A stretch of DNA of 29,686 bases, taken from assembly GCA_905209865.1 (NCBI GenBank), contig CAJLUP010000008.1, forward strand, positions 1 to 29,686, read 5' to 3'. Both the position numbers and the translations under genes were made by a program. Source of the stretch: an uncultured Lachnospiraceae bacterium (GTDB lineage: Bacteria > Bacillota > Clostridia > Lachnospirales > Lachnospiraceae). Below the pieces are notes generated by a model, which ran no database searches, was not told the origin of the DNA, and saw only the letters and a program-made list of their open reading frames with translations. Below, piece by piece: positions 24,005-29,686 of the stretch. Numbering within the stretch: the first letter of the stretch is position 1; each line of letters begins with the position of its first letter.

Positions 24005-24042
24005 TCATATCACAAAACTCCCATACTAAGTGATATTATCAC
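24000..24042. promoter_or_regulatory. Two further copies of the palindromic operator after the Fe-S pair
   Basis: Copy 2 TGTGAT-CAT-ATCACA (24000-24014) spans the stop codon of the NapH-like gene. Copy 3 GTGAT-ATT-ATCAC is at 24030-24042. Their centres are 29 bp apart. A TAATAT box at 24067-24072 sits downstream of copy 3. Confidence 0.55.
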
Positions 24043-24120
24043 AGAAACACTCCGAAAAACAGGACATAATATAAGAGAACCAATTCAAGAAAACCGATTT
24101 GAATAATTAATTCTTTAAAG

Positions 24121-24160
24121 AAAAAAAGCGAAACAGTGTGGATGACTGTTCCGCTTTTTT
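24121..24160. terminator. Bidirectional intrinsic terminator between the Fe-S pair and the S41 gene
   Basis: Stem of GCG plus AACAGT (24128-24137) with ACTGTT plus CGC (24145-24154), one A-C mismatch and a 7 nt loop, flanked by seven A and six T, so it can work in both directions. Confidence 0.88.
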
Positions 24161-24179
24161 CTTTAGCAGTCTTCTGCTT

Positions 24180-24302
24180 TTACATCTGATCTTTCACGAC
24201 TTCCAAAGCTTTCTCCAGCTGTGAATCTGCTTCAGGATTATTTTCATCATATTCATACTCAACTTCTACATCCGGCTCAACGCCTTTCCCGTTGATGCTC
24301 CG
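24180..24302 (-). pseudogene. Out-of-frame C-terminal remnant of the S41 protease
   Basis: Read in the frame of the TAA at 24180, this stretch encodes 40 residues, RSINGKGVEPDVEVEYEY and onward to EVVKDQM, which is the normal C-terminus of CtpA-type S41 proteases. It directly abuts, in another frame, the KMT codons of the gene upstream, from which it has been separated by a frameshifting deletion. Confidence 0.8.
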
Positions 24303-25461
24303 TCATCTTCAAACACGTTCCGTCGCCGAGATCCATAAGCTGCTGGACAACGCCTTTTCCATACGTCGTCATGCCGACGATCTTCCCTACTCCATAATCC
24401 TGCACAGCTCCGCTGAAGATTTCAGACGCACTGGCGCTGTACTGATTTACAAGAACAGCCAGCGGTTTATCAAATTCATTCGTTCCATCACATGTAACTT
24501 CTTCTACATTTCCGTTTTTATCTTTCGTTGACACGATCACGCCTTCCGGAAGAAGCAGTTTCAGCATATCCGTTACCGTCTCAAAGTTTCCGCCCGGATT
24601 ATTCCGAAGATCGATCACAAGTCCTTTCATCCCCTGCGCTTCAAGATCCTCAAGAGCTGCTTCAAACTGATGATATGTTACACTGTCAAACTCACTTACA
24701 GCGATATATCCGATCTGATCTTCTTCCATCTCATACACAACGGTCTGCACTTCGATCGTATCCCGAACCGCCGTCACTTCCACTTCCTTTTCATCTCTTA
24801 ATACTGAAAGCACGACCGACGTTCCTTTCTCACCTTTGATCCATGAAACGACGGTATCCAGCTCATATCCTGCCGTTTCTTTGCCGTCTACTTTATACAA
24901 AATATCTCCGGCTTTCAATCCTGCCTTCTCCGCCGGAGAATCCTTATACACATTGATGATCGTAATCTCATCTGTTCCCTGCAATTTCGACATGGAAGCG
25001 CCGATTCCAGAAAACTCTCCATTCGTTGATTCAAAGAGTTCTTTCGTCTCCTGCTCATCATAATATTCTGTGTACGGATCGCCAAGCGCGCCTGCATATC
25101 CCGAATAAATCCCTTCCACAAGCGCGTCTTTATCAATCTCATCCTCATACAGATAATACTTTTCAATCAATGCATTCAGTCGGTCCAATTTATGTTCTAC
25201 ATCTGATTTTGACGTACTCTCCGTTCCAAAATTGCCTCTTCGTAATACAGAAACCGTCATCCTTCCAACGCCCCATATTCCGATAAACAAAACGGCGCCG
25301 ATCACAATTCCTACAAGAACGCCTACACCGAACCGGCTTTTTTTCTTCCCACTGTCTGTTCCCGGTTCTCTTCTGTTCAACTGCTCCTGATTCATTTCGT
25401 TTGGTTCTCTTTGACTCCTATTCTGATCCATACTGTTTCCATTCACCCCATCTTCATACAT
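24277..25461 (-). CDS. S41 family C-terminal processing protease (CtpA-like), frameshifted and truncated
   Basis: A 394-residue membrane-anchored serine protease: one N-terminal membrane segment (about 44-66), a PDZ domain (about 148-225, GIGASM and AGLKAGDILYKVDG), and the S41 catalytic core with DLRNNPGG (284-291), Ser344 in YSASASEIF and Lys369 in TTYGKG, 25 residues apart as in CtpB. After KMT (385-387) the frame enters EHQRERR and stops. The expected AEYFTPNG-type segment is missing and the rest follows in another frame, implying a deletion of about 29 nt. It lies downstream of the M23 gene. The start is uncertain (25461 or 25431), as neither has a strong ribosome binding site. It may be inactive. 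Confidence 0.85.
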   Translation of the reverse strand: MYEDGVNGNSMDQNRSQREPNEMNQEQLNRREPGTDSGKKKSRFGVGVLVGIVIGAVLFIGIWGVGRMTVSVLRRGNFGTESTSKSDVEHKLDRLNALIEKYYLYEDEIDKDALVEGIYSGYAGALGDPYTEYYDEQETKELFESTNGEFSGIGASMSKLQGTDEITIINVYKDSPAEKAGLKAGDILYKVDGKETAGYELDTVVSWIKGEKGTSVVLSVLRDEKEVEVTAVRDTIEVQTVVYEMEEDQIGYIAVSEFDSVTYHQFEAALEDLEAQGMKGLVIDLRNNPGGNFETVTDMLKLLLPEGVIVSTKDKNGNVEEVTCDGTNEFDKPLAVLVNQYSASASEIFSGAVQDYGVGKIVGMTTYGKGVVQQLMDLGDGTCLKMTEHQRERR

Positions 25462-25492
25462 TCATCGGTTTTGTTTCATTTTGTCTCTATCT

Positions 25493-25498
25493 ATTATA
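25493..25498 (-). promoter_or_regulatory. Candidate -10 of the S41 gene
   Basis: Perfect TATAAT on the minus strand, about 32 bp ahead of the ATG at 25461, without a recognisable -35. The 229 bp between the M23 and S41 genes hold no other feature that I can see. Confidence 0.35.
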
Positions 25499-25690
25499 TA
25501 ACTGTTTCATTTTCCCATTCTGCTTTTATAAAACGTCACCCAAACTTTTTCCTATACAGAAGAAAGACAAAACAGATCGAGCTCTGCCTTGTCTCCCCTC
25601 TTATACCATATACAGGACATCTCCCATATACTAAATTCCATTTACCAAATCCTATCTGCATCTGCCACTCTATACATACACACGATAAAT

Positions 25691-26785
25691 CTACAGATAC
25701 AAATCAGGATTAACAGCTACATTATTCAGCTCTACCTGAAAATGAAGATGCGGTCCGGTTGACTGTCCCGTACTTCCCACATATCCGATCGGCTGACCTT
25801 TTTCCACATACTGCCCTGCCCTGACACAAAGCGCGCTGTGATGCATGTATTTTGTCACAAGTCCATTTCCATGATTGATAACAACCCAATTTCCGGCGCT
25901 GTTGCTAAATCCTGCGATTACAACCGTTCCTGCGGCAGCCGCATATGTAGGTGTTCCGGTAGGAGCCGCATAATCATGCCCTTTATGTCCGCCGATCTCA
26001 TACGGTCTGATCTCACCGAAATAACTGGATTGATAAGACATGCCCGGACACGGATGCGTAAAATATCCATTTCCACTTACGACATTTCCACCTGTTGACG
26101 GAATATAATTATTTCCCGCCTGCTCCTTCTGTATCCGTTCAATCTCTTTCGCCTTTTCCAATGCAACCGCATTCGCATCGATCTCTGACTGGATATTATC
26201 AAGCTTTTCCTTGTTCGCATCGATCATCGTCTGAACTTCCGTCTGCTGACTAACAAGCTTTGTCTGAAGCGTATTCAGTTCTTCATATTCTGCCTGAACT
26301 TCTTCTTCTTTCACTTTGATCTCTTCGACCGTATCCTGATACCTTATAAGCTCGTCTCTGTCATACTCTGAAATCTGGGAAATATATTCTGCCTTATTCA
26401 GAAAGTCACCCATATTCTTGCTCTCGGCAAGGACAGCTACAAACTGGGTATTCCCGCTCTCATACATATATTTGATACGAACTTTCATTCTCTCATACTG
26501 ATCGTTCGCATCAATCTGAGCCTGAACAAGTTCATTTTCAACCTGTTCGATCTCTTCTTCCTTTTCCGTCAGTTTCTCCTGCGTTTCTTCCATATCGGCA
26601 ACGATCTCTTTTAACTTTTCTGTGAGATCTTTCGCCTCTTCCTGAGCCTGTTCCTTTTTGCCTTCCAGCTCGTCCGCTTTATTCTCCGCTTCCTGAACGG
26701 TAACGGCGCCTACATTCATCGTCATTCCGGCACACAGTGACAACGCAAGAAATAGACTCGCCACCCTCTTCATTCTACACTTCAT
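25691..26785 (-). CDS. Secreted M23 peptidoglycan endopeptidase with coiled coil (FtsEX partner)
   Basis: A 364-residue exported protein: signal peptide (1-27, FLALSLCAGMTMNVGA), a long Glu/Lys-rich coiled coil (about 30-220, with QTKLVSQQTEVQTM), and a C-terminal LytM/M23 domain. The zinc ligands His267 and Asp271 (GHKGHDYAAP) and the HLH pair His346/His348 (GPHLHFQVE) are present, so it should be an active endopeptidase, unlike EnvC, whose LytM domain is degenerate. The coiled coil resembles the EnvC/PcsB region that binds FtsX. GGAGG sits 8 nt upstream of the ATG, 12 bp after ftsX, so the operon supports FtsEX-controlled wall cutting at division. Confidence 0.93.
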   Translation of the reverse strand: MKCRMKRVASLFLALSLCAGMTMNVGAVTVQEAENKADELEGKKEQAQEEAKDLTEKLKEIVADMEETQEKLTEKEEEIEQVENELVQAQIDANDQYERMKVRIKYMYESGNTQFVAVLAESKNMGDFLNKAEYISQISEYDRDELIRYQDTVEEIKVKEEEVQAEYEELNTLQTKLVSQQTEVQTMIDANKEKLDNIQSEIDANAVALEKAKEIERIQKEQAGNNYIPSTGGNVVSGNGYFTHPCPGMSYQSSYFGEIRPYEIGGHKGHDYAAPTGTPTYAAAAGTVVIAGFSNSAGNWVVINHGNGLVTKYMHHSALCVRAGQYVEKGQPIGYVGSTGQSTGPHLHFQVELNNVAVNPDLYL

Positions 26786-26797
26786 CGTGTATACCTC

Positions 26798-27748
26798 CTA
26801 CACTTTCAGATGTTTACGCACCGTAAAGAAACTTCCGAGGAAACCGATTCCGATTCCCATCACTACACCGATCGGAAGTAAAATCTGATATACAGACGAT
26901 ACCGGAAGGAATGTAATAATATTCTCAAGAATACTAAACTTCATCATAATGTACTCAACTGCTTTGTCATACAGGAAGTACAACAGAACGAGCGGGATTG
27001 CCGCACCGAAAATACCGATGATAAGACCTTCGATAACGAACGGAGAACGAACAACAAAATCTTTCGCTCCGATATACTTCATAATCGCGATCTCTTCTTT
27101 TCTGACGGTAATACCCATCGTAACCGTATTACTGATCAGGAAGATGGAAACTCCAAGAAGAATAATGATAATTGCGATTGAAATAACAGCTACAAGCGTA
27201 TTCACACTTGAAAGCATCTTCGCCACTACATCCGACTTATTCACTTCACGCACACCGTCCAGTTTTTTCGCATAAGAAACAAGTTCTTTCTGCGTCTCGG
27301 AAAGAGAACGGCTTCTCGCTGTAAGACTCTTATTATCTTCCGATGTCTTCATATATACTTCGTAGTTATCCGAAGATGCAAGCGGGTTATCGTTTTTAAA
27401 CCCTTCTGCCAGCTCCGGATTATCAGCAAAATACTGTTTCTGGAACTCTTCCCACGCTTCCTCTGCCGATATGTACTTTACTTCTGCCACATCTTCGCGT
27501 GACTCCAGCGCCTCTCCGATTGCTTTCTTCTCTGAATCCGTAGCGTCTTCGTCAAAGAATACAGTAATCGCGACGCCTTCCTCCGCTGTTTTTATAATAT
27601 ACTGAAAATTTACAATGATCGAAAAGAATAATCCAAACAAGAAGATACAAGCTGACATTGTCGCAATGGATGCGAGTGAAAACATCTTGTTTCTCCAGAT
27701 ATTCTTAACGCCCTGTTTTCCGACGTATCCAAATGTACTAATCCTCAT
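26798..27748 (-). CDS. ftsX: Cell division protein FtsX
   Basis: A 316-residue permease-like membrane protein of the FtsEX complex. It has an N-terminal membrane segment (about 25-50), a large extracellular loop (about 55-175, with ITVFFDEDATDSEKKAI and VKYISAEEAWEEF), then three more membrane segments with the conserved IGAKDFVVRSPFVIEGLIIG block. FtsX passes ATP-driven changes to peptidoglycan hydrolases. It overlaps ftsE by 11 bp, with GGTGGG as ribosome binding site, and is followed 12 bp later by the M23 gene, its probable target. Confidence 0.95.
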   Translation of the reverse strand: MRISTFGYVGKQGVKNIWRNKMFSLASIATMSACIFLFGLFFSIIVNFQYIIKTAEEGVAITVFFDEDATDSEKKAIGEALESREDVAEVKYISAEEAWEEFQKQYFADNPELAEGFKNDNPLASSDNYEVYMKTSEDNKSLTARSRSLSETQKELVSYAKKLDGVREVNKSDVVAKMLSSVNTLVAVISIAIIIILLGVSIFLISNTVTMGITVRKEEIAIMKYIGAKDFVVRSPFVIEGLIIGIFGAAIPLVLLYFLYDKAVEYIMMKFSILENIITFLPVSSVYQILLPIGVVMGIGIGFLGSFFTVRKHLKV

Positions 27749-28424
27749 CTATATACCCACCTTTTTGTTCATCACTGACGATCACACCTTGTTTCATAGT
27801 GATCACGCGCTCGTTCATCTCGTTTACGATCTCCTGGTTATGTGTCACGACAAGCACTGTCGTTCCCCTTTCATTCGCCTCTTTCAAAAGGCTCATAATC
27901 TCCCATGAGTTCGTTGGGTCCAAGTTTCCCGTAGGCTCGTCTGCCAACAAAATAGCGGGTTCATTTACGATCGCCCTTGCGATTGCAACTCTCTGCTGCT
28001 CTCCTCCTGACAGTTCCTTCGGAAATGATTTGTATTTCTGTGCAAGTCCGACCAGTGAAAGCGCTGCCGGAACCTTTTTCTTGATCACCTTCGTCGGTGT
28101 CTCTGTCACACGCAGGGCAAATGCGATATTCTCATAAATATTCCTGTCTTTTAAAAGACGGAAGTCCTGAAACACAACTCCTAAACCTCTTCTGTATCTT
28201 GCGATATTCTTGTGCTTCATCCGGTTCAGATTCTGCCCGTTCACGATGATCGTACCCTCAGTCGGGTTCAATTCTTTCATGATCAAACGGATCAGGGTAG
28301 ATTTTCCCGAACCACTGTCCCCGACGATGAAAACGAATTCTCCCCGTTCGATTTTCACAGAGACTCCGTTAAGGGCAGCATTTCCCTTGGAGTACTCCTT
28401 CGTCACGTTTCTTAATTCAATCAT
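27738..28424 (-). CDS. ftsE: Cell division ATP-binding protein FtsE
   Basis: A 228-residue ABC ATPase that drives FtsX. It has Walker A GDSGSGKST (35-43), a Q-loop VFQDFRLL (84-91), signature LSGGEQQR (138-145), Walker B LLADEPTGNLDP (159-170) and the switch His in VVTHNQE. The FtsE-specific FQDFRLL and DEPTGNLD spacing is clear. AGGAGGA lies just ahead of the ATG. The gene follows the CdaR-type regulator by 40 bp and overlaps ftsX by 11 bp. Confidence 0.96.
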   Translation of the reverse strand: MIELRNVTKEYSKGNAALNGVSVKIERGEFVFIVGDSGSGKSTLIRLIMKELNPTEGTIIVNGQNLNRMKHKNIARYRRGLGVVFQDFRLLKDRNIYENIAFALRVTETPTKVIKKKVPAALSLVGLAQKYKSFPKELSGGEQQRVAIARAIVNEPAILLADEPTGNLDPTNSWEIMSLLKEANERGTTVLVVTHNQEIVNEMNERVITMKQGVIVSDEQKGGYIDED

Positions 28425-28440
28425 AAGTTCCTCCTAATTA

Positions 28441-28468
28441 TTTATACTCCTGTATGAATATAGATCAA
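28441..28468 (-). promoter_or_regulatory. Candidate ftsE promoter
   Basis: Minus strand TTGATC (28463-28468), 16 bp spacer, TATAAA (28441-28446). The -35 overlaps the stop codon of the CdaR-type gene. The leader would be only about 10-12 nt, just enough for the ribosome binding site. Confidence 0.5.
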
Positions 28469-29556
28469 TACTCTAATGATTCCATGTATTTCATATATTT
28501 TACGACCATAAGCGCGATCTTAAATGTAATCGCATCTTCGAAGACGCGAAGATCGAGTCCTGTGCTCTTCTGAAGCTTGTCCAGTCTGTATACAAGAGTA
28601 TTTCTGTGAATGTACAGTTGTCTGGATGTCTCTGACACATTGAGGCTGTTCTCAAAAAACTTATTGATCGTCGTCAATGTCTCCTCGTCAAAATCATCCG
28701 GTGATTTCCCCTCGAAAATCTCCTTGATAAACATCTTACACAGCGGGATCGGGAGCTGATAGATCAAACGTCCGATGCCAAGCGTCGTAAATGCAACGAC
28801 ATCTTTCTCTGCAAAGAAGATCTTTCCTACGTCAAGAGCGAGCTTCGCTTCTTTATAAGACTTGGAAACTTCCTTGATATCGCTGATGATCGTACCGTAC
28901 GCAATGCGGATCTTCTCGTCCTTCGTGTCTTCACGCAGCATATCAAGCATTGACTTCGCCATCTTCTCAAGCTCTTTTGCGCCATCCTTTTCTGCAAGTT
29001 CCTTCACTACGATAATATTCTTCTCATCGACTGCGGTAATAAAATCTTTTGATTTTCCGCCGAGAAGATTCCTTACGTTCTCAAGCGCAGCATTATCCTT
29101 TTCGTGTGATGTCTCAATAATAAAGATAACACGTTTTACCTCTGTGTCAATATGTAATTTTTTTGCACGATTATAAATATCTACCAAAAGCAGGTTATCC
29201 AGCAACAGGTTTTTAATAAAATTATCTTTATCAAATCGTTCTTTATAAGCGATAAGAAGACTATGAACCTGAAATGCCGCAACTTTTCCGAGCATGTATG
29301 CCGTCTCGCTGTCTCCCTCTGCCAAAAGAACATATTCCAGTCTCTGTTCATCGAAGATCTTAAAGAACTGGCATCCCTGTATTACCTGACTGTCAGCCGG
29401 CGATTCTACAAACGAGAGCACCGCGCCGCTTCTTTCCTGTACATTATCAAATGTAGCAGCCAATTCCTTTCCTTCTGTATCCAATACAGCAAAATCAACT
29501 TTGGAAATTCCTTTCAGTCCATCGATCGTATTCTGAAGTATCTGATTTGAAATCAT
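28465..29556 (-). CDS. CdaR/PucR-family transcriptional regulator (long form)
   Basis: A 363-residue regulator with an N-terminal sensor-like domain (about 1-115, SKVDFAVLDTEGKELAATF), a GGDEF-like CdaR middle domain (about 120-250) and a C-terminal helix-turn-helix, NVSETSRQLYIHRNTLVYRL plus LRVFEDAITFKIALM. It is paralogous to the regulator at 10157-11107. The effector is unknown; CdaR in E. coli responds to sugar diacids, but similarity here is only at family level. The place just upstream of ftsEX and the wall-hydrolase gene suggests co-transcription or local regulation of division genes (inference). GGAGGAAAAGA precedes the ATG. Confidence 0.87.
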   Translation of the reverse strand: MISNQILQNTIDGLKGISKVDFAVLDTEGKELAATFDNVQERSGAVLSFVESPADSQVIQGCQFFKIFDEQRLEYVLLAEGDSETAYMLGKVAAFQVHSLLIAYKERFDKDNFIKNLLLDNLLLVDIYNRAKKLHIDTEVKRVIFIIETSHEKDNAALENVRNLLGGKSKDFITAVDEKNIIVVKELAEKDGAKELEKMAKSMLDMLREDTKDEKIRIAYGTIISDIKEVSKSYKEAKLALDVGKIFFAEKDVVAFTTLGIGRLIYQLPIPLCKMFIKEIFEGKSPDDFDEETLTTINKFFENSLNVSETSRQLYIHRNTLVYRLDKLQKSTGLDLRVFEDAITFKIALMVVKYMKYMESLEY

Positions 29557-29577
29557 TCTTTTCCTCCACTCTTTGGA

Positions 29578-29586
29578 ATTATATCA
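29578..29586 (-). promoter_or_regulatory. Promoter of the CdaR - ftsEX operon
   Basis: Minus strand TGATATAAT, an extended -10 with a perfect TATAAT, 22 bp ahead of the ATG. The -35 is weak. The remaining bases to the right edge hold no complete gene. Confidence 0.5.
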
Positions 29587-29686
29587 TGTACATTTTTCAC
29601 AAACTTAAAAAGCGAAAAAAATCATCTTTCTTAGACTCATGTATTATATTAATGCAAAACAGCAAAAAAAGAAAGAGGAAATACAT

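Noticed and set aside
25401..25713. Plus-strand open frames over the S41 upstream region
   Set aside because: Composition is Pro/Ser/His-rich as expected from antisense AT-poor reading, with no ribosome binding site or family match.
29641..29686. Possible start of a divergent plus-strand gene at the right edge (AGAGGAA followed by AT at the last two bases)
   Set aside because: The start codon would be cut by the window end, so it cannot be confirmed.

Overview
The window reads as a low-to-mid GC Clostridia chromosome, most likely a gut Lachnospiraceae (Dorea / Mediterraneibacter / Blautia-like). The reasons are clostridial-type proteins (DUF5721, DUF6106, DUF4358 and DHHW proteins, a CdaR regulator beside ftsEX, a two-gene LysO), strong GGAGG ribosome binding sites, sigma-A promoters with 16-18 bp spacers, and HrcA/CIRCE operators. 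No rRNA, tRNA, insertion sequence, phage gene or CRISPR array is visible. Genes are dense and mostly on the minus strand, and no gene-free stretch exceeds 300 bp.

Left part (1-4440, minus): an operon SGNH hydrolase - DUF4358 - MBOAT acyltransferase - DHHW protein - rluF (rluF is cut by the left edge). The first four look like a membrane cassette that adds or removes acyl groups on an extracellular glycan. A plus-strand DUF5721 gene follows. Next come htpG (minus) and a GNAT acetyltransferase (plus), divergent around a CIRCE operator, then a cyclophilin (minus) divergent from a MalK/UgpC/MsmK-type sugar ABC ATPase (plus). Downstream on the plus strand lie a CdaR-type regulator and DUF6106, followed by an AIM24-family gene on the minus strand.

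Centre (12589-19272, minus): dinB, then dedA, a GT4 glycosyltransferase, a DUF374-type acyltransferase, a response regulator and a large membrane histidine kinase. From dedA onward this looks like one membrane-lipid / envelope-stress unit. The dedA ribosome binding site is buried in the 3' arm of an intrinsic terminator that follows dinB. Upstream, clpB has a CIRCE operator overlapping its promoter.

Right part: a split LysO exporter (minus) is divergent from a dicluster ferredoxin plus a NapH-like Fe-S membrane protein (plus). Three copies of a GTGAT-N3-ATCAC palindrome flank this Fe-S pair, one of them about 41 bp upstream of the expected transcription start. The window ends with the minus-strand cell-division/peptidoglycan group: CdaR regulator - ftsE - ftsX - M23 endopeptidase - S41 protease. 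The S41 gene carries an apparent deletion of about 29 nt that shifts its frame and removes its C-terminus.

Most genes are ordinary housekeeping or accessory genes. The items most worth a second look are the regulatory DNA around the Fe-S pair, the dedA terminator/RBS overlap, the broken S41 gene, the charged inserts in HtpG, and the surface acylation cassette. All family assignments come from reading motifs; no database search was run.
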